Positions 36,891 through 47,099 of a DNA stretch of 64,000 bases are shown in pieces. The position numbers and the translations under genes are program-made. How positions within the stretch are numbered: the stretch's first letter is position 1; the number at the start of each line of letters is the position of its first letter. This DNA is from Nymphaea colorata (taxonomy: Eukaryota > Streptophyta > Magnoliopsida > Nymphaeales > Nymphaeaceae). The notes under the pieces are model-generated. The model saw only the letters and a program-made list of their open reading frames with translations, was not told the DNA's origin and did not search any database. Location of the stretch: positions 10,402,106 to 10,466,105 of the forward strand of contig NC_045141.1 of the NCBI RefSeq assembly GCF_008831285.2. Reading direction: 5' to 3'.

Positions 36891-37511
36891 ATATTGGATC
36901 TTTTAGAACTGGATCAGCCCATGACGCCCAGGATCCAAAACCCACCTCAACACTCAAATGAGTTGCTTAACCACCTGCATAAACTAATCACTCTGTGGTG
37001 GTTACAAAAACATATACGCAAAGGTAGAGAAAAGATAGAGGCTGATTAGAGAGGGAGAGATTGTGTGAGAATCCTTGAAGTGATCAGAGTTGTGAAGGTA
37101 GAAGGTTCTCCATTATGTTAGACCGTAGTCCCTCTCAAGCACGGAATCATGCAATGACCATCTTCGTTAGAGAGGCATGTGAATTTGTCCCAATGAATAA
37201 ATGTTATGATAGAGCACATATATGGTTTGCATTATCATTTTTTCTCATTCTTTTTCTTTTTCCTTTTTTTGGATAAACCATTTAACCTTTGATTTATGGC
37301 TTTGTGCACGATTGCTGTTGTTTTTCGCCTTTTGATTGATTAACAGAATCAGCTTGTTGCCAAATTAGTTGGTAATGGGAATTTCTCCTTTGATTGCCGT
37401 AATTGAGATTTACTTTACTGTGCCAACATGCTTTGTTTTGGATGTGTCGCAAATGGCCTTTTCGATCAAGTAAAATCTTATTTTCCTGCTGTGCTCGTTC
37501 TTGCTTTCCAG

Positions 37512-37585
37512 GCATCTCCAATGTTGATAGAGAGGTTCAAGGAACAGGAAGAAAATGTGAAGGATTGTTTCTGCCAACATTCAAC
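37512..37585 (+). pseudogene. CAND1-like exon fragment
   Basis: After the acceptor TTGCTTTCCAG at 37501-37511, the frame reads ASPMLIERFKEQEENVKD and ends before a GTAAG donor at 37586. The RFKExEENVK core is the highly conserved HEAT-repeat block of the cullin regulator CAND1 (plant form ...KLIDRFKEREENVKMDVF). After VKD the frame departs from the family, so an indel is likely. No further CAND1 exon was identified around it. Confidence 0.5.
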
Positions 37586-37599
37586 GTAAGAAAATGCTG

Positions 37600-39085
37600 T
37601 ATAACTTGTAGCTTCAGATCAAGAGTTGGTACCACATAGCTTCATATAAGAATATAAAAAAAACAGATACCGATTGTGTCCAACCTGCTGAAAAAATGGA
37701 AATAACAATCATGCACCCAGTGGAGGATAGCACACCGACGACAATCATGTCAAAGGCAATCCAAATAGGCAAAAGGGACGTATGCAGGCTTCGAAAAAGT
37801 TCCAACGCCAATCGGATCGAAGCTCACCCGCTCATCCCGTATAGGCACACATATATATGTGATGATTAGAAAAAACGTGGCAGGTAGGCCAGGGATAGAA
37901 ACTGGACCCATTGATTTTTTGTTAAAATATAAACATCTTAGCATGTTTATAAAGATTATTTTGATATAAAACATGTTTTAATTCAAGCTGTTTTAAAGAA
38001 AAATGTTGATTTTTTTATTATCACGCCATGGGGGCTGCTCATTTTTTCTAATTATAAAAACACCATTAAAGTCTAACAAATGATCAACTTAGTACATGTT
38101 TTGCACCAACCCATTTTAAAGATCATATCAATAAGGTTAGATTGCAAAAAAAAAAGAAACAGCATTTTAAAAAACAAAATCAAGGGGCCTGATTTTTATC
38201 CCTGACCTAAGTGTCTGGTTTTTACCAATTTCTCTCTTTATCTCTCTCTCTTTATATATATATGTGTGTGTGTGTTTTGTGTGTGCACTTTGAGTGACTT
38301 TTTATGAAGTATTTTTCCGATTAATTTGAAGACTTTGCTTGTTTTGGTTTAATGTTTTTTGTGTTGGATGACTACCTAATTATTTGAAAGCTGCAGACTC
38401 TAATTATTTGCACGGCACACGGATTGAATGTGCCAAAGGAATCTGTTGATGATATCAAGGGCGCTGATGATATAAACGTTGAGATTTTTGTATTGGGATA
38501 ATGTTTATTACTTTTCTAATCATGCTTGGTCTTAATCCAGTTTTGGGCTACCAGAAAGGAGAGCTGCAACCACACAGTTTTGTAGCATATATAGGATATA
38601 TAAGCCATGCGGTTAATGAGGCATACCTCTAATTTTATTTAAAGGAAAAAAATATCAACACGACATTACTGCTACTAAATTTTGATATACAAAAAACTTG
38701 ACCGACGAATGTTGATTGGTTCATGTTGCCTCCTTCACTGCCGCATCTTAGTTTCCTCACAGAAAAGAACCCAAATGGAAAATCCTTGCCTTGGTGTATG
38801 TACCTTACTCTAACCTGCATCAAAATCCAGCAGTGCTCTGTGATTGCACAATCGTTGTACATTGACTTTCCATTACCTAAATGCTTGAAAATGGTTGATG
38901 AATGACACTGTATGTGTACGTTACAGGATTTCATGAAAAATAAACGGTGAAGGGTCTTAGTTTAATTTCAAAAACTATGGTCACATTATGGTACATTTCA
39001 ATAAACAAGCCAAGACCATGTGCTAAACTGCAGAAAAAAATTTCAAAAAATATTACCCTATGAAATATGACTGCGCAGAAGTTCA
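37600..39085. other. Intergenic, no gene recognised
   Basis: 38250-38285 has a short CT/TG-rich tract. 38399-38510 reads like an open exon segment after CTGCAG but is unidentified. Confidence 0.45.
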
Positions 39086-39089
39086 CCTA

Positions 39090-39410
39090 AGCAACTTTCA
39101 ACCATTGTCACATATATCGTGTACGGGTATTATACGGTAAAAAATTTCTCAAGTATAATACGACAAAGTTGTATATCTCGAAAATATCTCGTGAAAATGT
39201 CTTCAAATTTTTAAAAAATTTAAAATATTTAATAAATCTTGAAAATTATAAAAAAAATACAAAATAATAAAAAATACAAAAAAAACACATATAATGTGTT
39301 TTTTCATGTTTTTTATTTTCTGGCGTTTTTTAAAAAAGACACGTCTAATTGCCGCTTTATATGGCTGACTTATTTCTTAGGTATTGTACGTGTTTTTTTT
39401 TTCGAATAAT
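39090..39410. repeat. AT-rich tract akin to the arms of the 16.2-18.7 kb inverted repeat
   Basis: Runs such as TTTTTAAAAAATTTAAAA, AAAATTATAAAAAAAATAC and CATGTTTTTTATTTTC resemble the outer arm at 16250-16370. Similarity is partly low-complexity, so homology is uncertain. Confidence 0.35.
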
Positions 39411-39996
39411 GTGCATTTTATGTGACAATGGTTTCAACCAATTGAGAAAAGGTGATCATCTCACTGAACGCATGCAGGAAGCCTTCTCCAGTTACACTGT
39501 AAAGCTAGTCTCTTCTCGATGATACAAAATGAGAATGAAGTATGAGTACTATTATTTTCCAAAGGCTCTCCCATTGATATGCAAATGGGAATCTCTTTTC
39601 ATGACGGGTGAACCCTTGCAGACCAATTATGTCTAATTGGCTACCTATGAGAGATAAACCTGAGGACAATTACCCACAACCTCCAATCCTCGACAATTGT
39701 CACTCGCTAGTCTTTTAAAAAATATGATTATCTGGTTCCTATATCACTAAAAAGCCCCCAGAAGGGTTAAGGCTAAGCAAAGCAAAATGGGTTTTTCATG
39801 AGATAGGACATGAGAATTACTAGCCTTACATGAGGTTTATAATGAGCAAGGAATTCGTCTAGCAGAAAGTGGAGCTTGTGTAAGTTACCCATTTTCTTCT
39901 CCCAATGATTTAAGCAAACATGATTCTCCCCAATTACTCACTTTAATGCTTCAAAAGGATTGAACTTAATATGTTAGTTTAATCATATGGCATCCA
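39411..39996. other. Left flank of the copia, no gene recognised
   Basis: Nothing supportable. Confidence 0.5.
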
Positions 39997-40001
39997 GTTC
40001 A
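39997..40001. repeat. Left target-site duplication of the 40-45.7 kb copia
   Basis: The 5 bp GTTCA precede the TGTCAAGG start of the 5' LTR and recur exactly after the 3' LTR (45690-45694). A 5-bp TSD is normal for Ty1/copia. Confidence 0.92.
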
Positions 40002-40235
40002 TGTCAAGGACAAAGCATCACAGCCCTAATCAAGAGCTGTTACGCATCATTCTCAGTGGATTAAGATGCACATGATCGCCTCGAGAGAATAGGGATACAC
40101 ATGGAAAGATATGGATGAACATGATCTTTGTTCCTAAAATCGGGTGTTGATAACTTACCAAAGATTGTAACGATGTCTTTCTTGTACTATATATACGTTC
40201 AAAGGGATCAATAGAAAAAAAAAAAAAAGTTCTCA
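40002..40235 (+). repeat. 5' LTR of the 40-45.7 kb copia
   Basis: Begins TGTC and ends CA just before the PBS. A TATA element (ACTATATATAC) lies at about 40187-40197, followed by an A-run. Compared with the 3' LTR it lacks about 30 bp of the CT-rich stretch before the terminal TTCTCA, so it is 234 rather than 271 bp. Confidence 0.95.
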
Positions 40236-40247
40236 TGGTATCAGAGC
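40236..40247 (+). other. Primer-binding site, initiator tRNA-Met type
   Basis: TGGTATCAGAGC directly abuts the 5' LTR and matches the usual plant copia minus-strand primer site. Confidence 0.93.
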
Positions 40248-41090
40248 ATAGGGAAGACAGCAAAGTCCAACCGATTCCTTCCATGTCTAGAAGGCTGGCC
40301 TGCTGCAACTATATCTCGTTCCTCTGCTATGTCCCCAATTTATCTCAACAAGAGCAGAATGATGACCACGGAAGGGCCGGCGAACCAAGCGGCTCTGCCA
40401 GTACGGCACAGGAATTTTAGACCGCAGATGGTCGTCGCCGACGCTGCTTCTTTCCCTTTCTGAAAATCGGCGTCTGATCGAGCCGTTTAAGTCGGCTTTC
40501 CTTCTCCACGGCCTCAATTGCTTTCTTCTCGTCAATATCCTTCAGCACCTGTTTTTTTTCATCTTCAGCTTCATCTTGACAGAAGCCCTCCCTGCAACGG
40601 CAGGCTTCTTCGAAGGGGCGGCAGGTTTCGCAGGCTTCTCTGCGGCGGGCACCTTGAAGGAGTTCTCAATCTTCGCAGACTTGCCTTGAGAGACGAGCTT
40701 CCTCAATTGAACAAGAAGTAACTTGCGGAAGTTCAAGGGCAATTGGTCCTTTCTTTTGTCCTCCATGAACTTAGCAATCGCGTACTGGTTTGTTCTCTTT
40801 CTATCCTTCCTAGCATTGATCTGAGCGATATCAGCAGACGGAGCGGTGACGTCGGTGCTTTATGCGGGAGCCAATTTAAGAGAGAAACGTTGCCGAAAAC
40901 TGAAACAGTAAATCTGCAGTTTCCACTATTTGATGGAAGGGTCTCCATTCTTGTTCGATGAGATGCAGACTATGATAAGAGCGACGTAGTGGCCAGGATT
41001 CGCTTTCATCGACGCTGCTAAAAAAAACCGACCGCGACCACTTATTCGTTTGGGTGCTGAACAGGACCCGTCATTAAGCTAGAAGGAACT
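40248..41090 (+). other. Untranslated leader of the copia, unusually long and GC-rich
   Basis: The roughly 840 bp between PBS and gag ATG are clearly GC-richer than the gag-pol part. They hold the antisense H1-like fragment and an unrecognised minus-strand open stretch. No plus-strand ORF of note is seen. Confidence 0.7.
40542..40858 (-). pseudogene. Histone H1-like globular-domain fragment captured in the copia leader
   Basis: On the minus strand one open frame runs from about 40858 to a stop at 40542. It reads NQYAIAKFMEDKRKDQLPLN, then FRKLLLVQLRKLVSQGK and IENSFKVP, and then a Lys/Ala/Pro tail (AAEKPAKPAAPSKKPA). This is the second half of the winged-helix linker-histone fold (QYAIAKF, LPxNFRKLLLxQLKKLV, NSFK) followed by an H1-like basic tail. 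Real H1 would add about 40 N-terminal globular residues and a longer tail; both are missing or out of frame. A second open stretch in another frame (about 40560-40417, LKDIDEKKAIEAVEKESRLK... ending at a stop) continues past it and is not recognised. It lies antisense to the element, between PBS and gag, so it is not expected to be part of the retroviral-type polyprotein. It could instead be a separate older insertion, but it sits wholly within the LTRs. Confidence 0.75.
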
Positions 41091-41830
41091 ATGGCAGACA
41101 AAGAGAGGAATATTGGCGACATCAACATCTCAGAAAATTCTCAGGTGATGACAGATTCCTTTTATTTACATCATTCTATAATCCCGGAAGTGTGTTGGTA
41201 TCTCAAGCACTTAACGGTGACAATTAGGCCATTTGGAGTAGAGCCATGACAATGGCTTTGTCTGCCAAAAATAAATTAGGCTTCATAGATGGATCTATCA
41301 AAGAGCCAAATGAAGGAGATAGGAATCGTGCCTTATGGGTTAGATGCAATAATATGATTCTTTCATGGATTTTAAATTCTATTAGCAAAGAAATTGCTGC
41401 TAGTATTGCTTATGCTACTTCTGCTCAAGATGTATGGGAAGATTTGAAAAGTAGGTTTACTCAGAGTTTAGCCCCAAGAATATATCAACTGCAAAGTTCT
41501 ATATGTCGACTTCAACAAGAGACTCTATCAGTCACCATGTACTACACAAAAATTAAGGCGCTATGGGATGAACTTAATTCTTATTCTCCCATACCGCCTT
41601 GTTCATGTGGTGCTATGAGAATTTACTCAGACCATATTCAAAGAGAAAGAATAATCCAATTCTTGATGGGGCTAAATGACTCGTATGGAGCAATGCAATT
41701 CGTGGTCAAATCTTACTTCTTGATCCATTGCCTAGCATTAACAAAGTTTATCAAGAGGAAAGACAACGTGAAGCAAGATTCACGTCGTCACATTCTGAGG
41801 CTGCTCTAGCAATCACTCGCAATTATAATA
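41091..41830 (+). pseudogene. Copia gag (UBN2/DUF4219-type), frameshifted
   Basis: Nucleocapsid precursor. The ATG at 41091 opens MADKERNIGD..., and the same start context (AGAAGGAACTATGGCAGA) is conserved in the partial copy at 5467. Frame 1 ends at TGA 41247 after a one-base gain near 41241 relative to that copy. The next frame carries the core LGFIDGSIKEP, WVRCNNMILSWILNSI, APRIYQLQ and GAMRIYSDHIQRERI up to about 41690. There a short duplication (GCAAT repeated) shifts the frame again into the frame of the zinc knuckle and protease. A 12-base gap relative to the 5.4 kb copy follows near 41750. Domain order and length are otherwise normal for plant copia gag. Confidence 0.92.
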
Positions 41831-43059
41831 GAAAGACGGAAGCCCGTGATCAAGTCTTTCGGTTTAAACGAAATAATGGAGGACGTCAGAACAGGCCCAT
41901 GTGCAGCTACTGTCATGGTACAGGACATATAAAGGAAAAGTGTTATAAGCTAAATGGCTATCCTCCAGGGCATCGGCTTTATGATCCCAATTTCAAGTCT
42001 TCCATGGTTGCAGCTATAACACAAAAAGTGACAGATCTTCATACTATCGATGGTGTTGGTAATGGTAGTCAAAGTAACACGGGAATTGTGCCTTCTTTCA
42101 CTATGGACGAGTACCAGAAACTCTTGCCACTCGTTAAGGATCAAACTGCCTCAATCAACTTCGCAGGTAATATCTCTTCATGTAATCTCAACTGTACACC
42201 TTGGATTATAGATTCTGGAGCAAGTCGACATATTTGTGCCGACAACTCCATCCTCCAAAATCTGAAAACTTGTCATATACCCATAAACCTTCCAAATGGC
42301 AATATAATCCCTGTTCATCAAACCGGTGACGTTCACTTGTCTTCTTTTACTCTTGACAATACTTTGTGTGTTCCCTCTTTCAAAGTAAATTTGTTATCAG
42401 TTAGACAACTAACCAAGATACTAAACTGCTCAGTAACCTTTTTTCCCACACATTGTGTCTTGCAGGACCTGGCATCGAGGACGACGATTGGTCAGGGTGA
42501 AGAAAGAGGAGGACTATATGAATTTAAATCATTGGCGTCACCTACAAAATGTTTTGTCGTAACTTCATCTCCAGACCTATGGCATAGGCGATTTGGTCAT
42601 CTTTCAACTTCTCGACTTCGGTTAGTTAGTTCTTATTTAGGGTTGAATTGCTACTTAAATAAAGATATTTGTTGCGATGCTTGTCATCGAGCAAAACAAA
42701 CACGTTTGAAATTTGATTTAAGTGATATTTCTACTAAGGAGCCTTTTGAATTAATTCATTGTGACATTTGGGGTCCCTATTCACAGTCAACTCTTACCGG
42801 AGCACATTATTTCTTGAGTGTTGTGGATGATTTTACTCGTGTTACATGGATTTTTTTAATGAGACACAAACATGAAACATTATATCTTTTGAAAAAAAAT
42901 TTTGCGTTGATAAAAAATCAATTTGGTGTCATCATTAAAAATGTGAGAACAAATAATGGTACCGAGTTTTTTTCTCATGAAATGCAATTCTTCCTCAATC
43001 AACAAGGTACCATTCACCAACATAGTTGTGTCGCTACACCCAGCAAAATGGAGTGGTAG
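41728..43059 (+). pseudogene. Copia zinc knuckle, protease and integrase (first part)
   Basis: Open for 443 codons. A CX2CX4HX4C zinc knuckle (CSYCHGTGHIKEKC) is at 41902-41943. The aspartic protease active site reads IDSGASRHIC, with the Asp at 42211. The pre-integrase HHCC finger (WHRRFGH...CCDACHRAK) is near 42580-42700. The integrase core has the first catalytic Asp in LIHCDIWGP, but the second is replaced: VRTNNGTEF has Asn at 42952-42954 where the family has Asp. The frame ends at 43059 because one C is missing in the CCC run near 43040, just before the block holding the catalytic Glu, which continues in the next frame ([12 protein letters not shown]). Confidence 0.95.
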
Positions 43060-43241
43060 AACGCAAACATCGTCATCTTCTTGAAGTAGCAAGGGCCCTC
43101 CGTTTTGAAGCAAATTTACCAATTCAGTTTTGGGGCGAATGTGTTTTAACGGCCACCTATCTTATTAATTGTATTCCTACACCTACACTGGGAGGCATAG
43201 CTCCATTTGAAAAATTATTTAAAAAAAAAACCATCCTTTGA
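43026..43241 (+). pseudogene. Copia integrase, C-terminal part (displaced frame)
   Basis: Carries the third integrase motif [15 protein letters not shown] with the catalytic Glu, then [17 protein letters not shown] and [12 protein letters not shown], all standard copia integrase. It is reached only through the frameshift at about 43040 and ends through an extra A in the ten-A run at 43221-43230, after which the next frame resumes with HLRVFGSLCYV. Confidence 0.93.
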
Positions 43242-45411
43242 ACATCTACGTGTCTTTGGCTCTCTTTGCTATGTTACCAACAACAATCACAACAAAGGCA
43301 AATTCGACACTAGAGCGCATAAATGCATCTTTATTGGTTATCCTGAAGGACAGAAAGCATATAAGGTCTATGATTTAGAAAATAAGAGAGTTTTCACTAA
43401 TCGGGACGTTGTTTTCTATGAAAATATTTTTCCATTCCAACAAGTCATGGAGGAAGAAAGATCGATTGTTTTGCCTATGCCAATAACCCAGAAAAGTATG
43501 GTTGGCCCATTCGATGAAGTGTCACCTACAGCTGATGTTAGTGAAGACCCGAGCATGTCTACAAGTAGTGAGACACATGTTCCACCTCATGATATACTTT
43601 TGCATGACATACAACTCATCAATAGAGAAACCATGCAATCAAACCAAGCCTTGGGATCTGAGCCAAATGAACACCTTAGAAGATCCTCTCGTCAAAAAAG
43701 GTCACCCACTTGGATGAAAGATTTTTATTGTTCTCTAATTTCGACATCTTTGATCAACGGCGACTCGATGGCAAATCCTGTAACAGGTACAAAGTATCCT
43801 CTCTCCAAGTTTACTTCTTTACATCGTTTCTCTTCTCAACACTCCATTTTTTTAGCCTCTATAGCCTCAATTTCTGAACCAGAATCCTATGAAGAGGCCA
43901 GTAAACTTAAAGAGTGGCGAGATGCCATGGACTTAGAAATAAGTGCATTACGGGACAATAAAACATGGACTTTGACTACTCTACCAACAGGCATCCAACC
44001 CATCGCTTGTAAATGGGTATACAAAGTAAAATTTCGGTCGGATGGATCCATCGAACGATACAAGGCTCGTCTGGTAGCAAAAGGATTTTCACAGAAAGAG
44101 GGATTAGATTACAATGAAACATTTGCGCTAGTCGCCAAAATGGTAACAGTTCGAACCCTCCTTTCCATCGTTGCTGCAAAAGGTTGGTTATTATATCAAA
44201 TGGATGTAAATAATGTCTTCCTACATGGAAATTTGCTTGAGGAAGTGTATATGCAGGTACCACAAGGATACGGCCGTAAGGGGGAGAACTTAGTGTGTAA
44301 GCTTCACAAATCTCTCTACGGCCTTAAGCAGTCTCCAAGAAATTGGTTTCACAAGTTATCTATGGCGCTTAAGGAATTTGGGTTTATACAATCCAAAGCA
44401 GATCACACGCTATTTACTCTTAAACAAGGAGATGCCTTTTTGGCTGTTTTAGTATATGTGGATGACTTGATCATTGCCGATAATATGGAGGATTTTGTTG
44501 AAAAATTTAAGTCTTTCTTGTGCCAAAAGTTTCGCATGAAAGATCTTGGCAATCTTAAGTATTTTTTGGGGCTGAAAATTGCCCGGTCATCCGAAGGAAT
44601 ATACATTTCACAACAAAATTATGCACTCAACATTATAAATGAGGTCGGATTGTTAGGCGCAAAGCCAGCAGAAATTCCCATGGAGCAGAAACATGATCTG
44701 GATACTACTCAAAGTAAAGAAATGAAGGATCCGATGAAATATAGAAGACTGGTTGGACGTCTTATTTATTTGAGTATCATGAGACCAGATATTCAGTTTG
44801 CCGTTCATGTTCTAAGTCGTTTCATGCATGCACCAAAGGAATCACATTTTCAAGCTGCCTTGAGACTTGTCAGATTTATTAAAATGAATCCAGGACAGGG
44901 CATTTTATTGGGCAAAGAAAATAATTTTCAAGTTAGTGTATTTTGTGACTCAGATTGGGCAGCCTGTCATGAAACACGAAGATCCGTCACTGGCTATTGT
45001 GTTCTCCTTGGAGCATCTCTCATATCATGGAAAACAAAGAAACAGTCCACTGTGTCTCGCTCTTCTGCTGAGGCAGAATACCGAGCAATGGAAAATGCTG
45101 TTTGTGAGGTAACATGGTTAAAATATTTATTATCCGACTTAGGTGTCCAACACTCACAACCAGTAAATTTGTATTGCGGTAATCAAGCCGCAATACATAT
45201 TGCAGCCAATCCAGTATTTCATGAACGCACCAAACATATTGACATTGATTGTCATGTAGTACGAGAAAAAATCAGTCAAGGTGAAATCAGAACATGCTAT
45301 GTCAGAAGCAAAGAGCAGCTAGCTGATTTCTTTACCAAGGCGTTAGGCAAAGAGGCATTCAAACATTTGTTATCCAAACTGGGCGTAAAGAATCTTTATG
45401 CCTCAGTTTGA
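43207..45411 (+). pseudogene. Copia reverse transcriptase and RNase H (734-codon open stretch)
   Basis: Begins with the integrase tail (HLRVFGSLCYV...HKCIFIGYPEGQKAYKVYDL), a linker, then reverse transcriptase: KWVYKVKFRSDGSIERYKAR, YQMDVNN with the first catalytic Asp, and YVDD at 44455-44466. RNase H follows: FCDSDWA, SSAEAEYRAM with its Glu, and YCGNQAAIHI, where Gly at 45178-45180 replaces the catalytic Asp of the family's CDNQA motif. It ends DFFTKALGKEAFKHLLSKLGV and a TGA. Length and order are normal. The reverse-transcriptase site is intact but the RNase H triad is not. Confidence 0.96.
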
Positions 45412-45418
45412 GGGGGAG
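45409..45418 (+). other. Polypurine tract
   Basis: TGAGGGGGAG lies directly before the TGTC start of the 3' LTR; its first three bases are the pol stop codon. This is the plus-strand priming site of copia elements. Confidence 0.92.
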
Positions 45419-45689
45419 TGTCAAGGATAAAGCATCACAGCCCTAATCAAGAGTTGTTACGCATCATTCTCAGTGGATTAAGATGCACATGATCGCCTCG
45501 AGAGAATAGGGATACACATGGAAAGATATGGATGAACATGATCTTTGTTCCTAAAATCGGGTGTTGATAACTTACCAAAGATTGTAACGATGCCTTTCTT
45601 GTACTATATATACGTTCAAAGGGATCAATAGAAAAAAAAAAAAAAAAAAAGTCCTCTCCAGCCTTCTCCGTTCTTCTCTAGTTTTCTCA
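45419..45689 (+). repeat. 3' LTR of the 40-45.7 kb copia
   Basis: 271 bp, TGTC to CA. It matches the 5' LTR with three transitions in about 210 aligned bases, and keeps a CT-rich stretch before its end that the 5' LTR has lost. It also has a longer A-run (about 45632-45650). Confidence 0.96.
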
Positions 45690-45694
45690 GTTCA
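45690..45694. repeat. Right target-site duplication of the copia
   Basis: GTTCA, identical to 39997-40001. Confidence 0.92.
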
Positions 45695-46185
45695 TGACCA
45701 CGTGCTGTAAAAGGTTGCAATGTGAATTGTTTTTGTTATGTCTCAGTCGACACTTTTTAGCTTTGCAACCAAGTTGAGGAACAATTGCTTCGCCGGTTTT
45801 TTTCCCACTTAGCCATCAAACACCGATAAATTTCTCCAGATGAATTTTTTCAAGTTCATCAAACATACCTCATTTTAAGATGAGGTGAAATTCCAACTCT
45901 TCCACCCTTTACCAAGGAAACATTTCCCTAGTGAAATTTCACCTCTAAATCAAGGGGAATAAACAAATGCCCCCGTAAGGATTTACTATCTTTCTAGAAA
46001 ACCACAGTGGCCAAAAAGATAAAAATTTGGTCTTTCCATTTAATCCACATGAGGACCATAAAAACGCGCTCCTAAATATAGTCACAAACACTGTAAAATT
46101 TTGGAAAAGTTAAAAAATCTTAAAAATTATGGAAATATCTAAGAAATCAGCTGATTCAAGTTTTGTTGAATACATGTAGGAGAGG
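45695..46185. other. Right flank of the copia, no gene recognised
   Basis: Nothing supportable. Confidence 0.5.
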
Positions 46186-46189
46186 AAGA

Positions 46190-46650
46190 TCAATTTGTCA
46201 CTGCACTATGCTCATATTTACTGCCGGCAAAGTTGAATCCCCAAAAAGAGATGCTTGATTCAATAGTAAATATAAAGCACAATATGATATGAGGCCTCAA
46301 TCCAACACATTTAGCATTATCAAGTGAAGAGGGATGGAATGTCTTGAAACTCCTGTGGATGAATTTTTGATCCAGTGCACAACAAGTTATTCTTGATGCA
46401 TACGAGTGCACAACAATTTTTTTTATGCAGGATATGTCAATGTGTTGCTCTAATCGGTACACAGTTGGACAAGTTTACCATACTCAAAGGTCGCACGATC
46501 CTATCGTTAATTTGTTGAATAACAATGTAGAGAAATCTTCTTGTCTCCTTCGCGACCTGTCACGTGCGAGTGAGAGAATGTTGGACTTCGGGTCTTGGTC
46601 TTGGTCCCCTCATGATAGGCAGGATCCATAGCGCACCTCGCCAGCAATGT
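46190..46650 (+). mobile_element. 3'-end fragment of the 31.4-37.2 kb copia family
   Basis: Matches 36545-36960 in order: CTGCC.GCAAAGTTGAATC-type block, GATTC.AATAGTAAATA, CCTCAATC.AAC.CA.TTAGCAT.ATCA, then GAGAGAATGTTGGA where the purine tract meets an LTR start, and GGCAGGATCCA. The LTR is cut short after about 70 bp. Confidence 0.65.
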
Positions 46651-47099
46651 GAGCAATTGCTGTTTTCTATTTGAAAACGTAAATATTAATGAGAAAAGTA
46701 GAAGTGTGTGTAGTGAGGATGGCAATCGACACATATGGAAATATATTCAAGCTAAGAGTGAAATGGAAAGGGTTGTTGGTTGATTGCGATAAGGAGCGTG
46801 GATTTGGGCGTTCTCCATACTGTGAGTGTGTCATCCCTATCAAGGCTTCGGAGTTGGTCTTCATCCGCTGCGTTTCTGAGGCAACCAAACTAATCGGCGG
46901 TTTGAAATAGAAAGTATCTTTCTGTTATCCACGACAAGGTTATCATAATATTTCATTCCTTTTGAATTCCTTGTTTCCCTACTCATAACTACTTTTAATT
47001 GGTGGACGATGTAGTTAGGCTAAACGGCTGACTTTTTAATTTGTTATCAACGTGAGTTATTTGACATCTTTCTGCATCATGTCCATCTTTGTCTTCACC
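46651..47099. other. Intergenic, no gene recognised
   Basis: An open frame at 46689-46910 has no family motif. Confidence 0.5.

Larger units (their letters stand above)
31441..37235 (+). mobile_element. Decayed Ty1/copia element with LTR pair (second family)
   Basis: The 5' LTR (about 31441-31790) and 3' LTR (about 36892-37235) share the frame AAATGAGTTG, GTGGTGGTT, AGAGAAAAGAT, ATTGTGTGAGAATCCTT, TTGTGAAGGTAGAAGGTT and ATATGGTTTGCATTA. PBS TGGTATCAAAG at 31792 and purine tract AAGTGGGAGA at 36881-36890 border them. RT pieces: FLNGELNEEICMEQLNGF (about 34180) and a degraded YVDD region (about 34430). RNase H pieces are at 34880-35110. Gag, protease and integrase are not readable. No target duplication is convincing. 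A CACTA-like end and other repeats are nested inside. Confidence 0.8.
40002..45689 (+). mobile_element. Structurally complete Ty1/copia LTR retrotransposon
   Basis: 5688 bp with both LTRs, a GTTCA target duplication, PBS, gag, zinc knuckle, protease, integrase, reverse transcriptase, RNase H and polypurine tract in copia order. The LTRs differ by three transitions over about 210 aligned bases, plus indels (A-run length and a roughly 30-bp deletion near the end of the 5' LTR), so insertion is fairly recent. Four frame breaks and two catalytic substitutions disable it. Between PBS and gag lies an unusual leader of about 840 bp holding an antisense histone H1-like fragment. Partial relatives of its gag are at 5455-6187 and, more distantly, on the minus strand near 23.5 kb. 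Confidence 0.97.

Noticed and set aside
38250-38285. CT/TA/TG microsatellite-like tract
   Set aside because: Too short and interrupted to list as a repeat of note.
46689-46910. 73-codon ORF
   Set aside because: No motif and overlapped by ORFs on the other strand; treated as chance.
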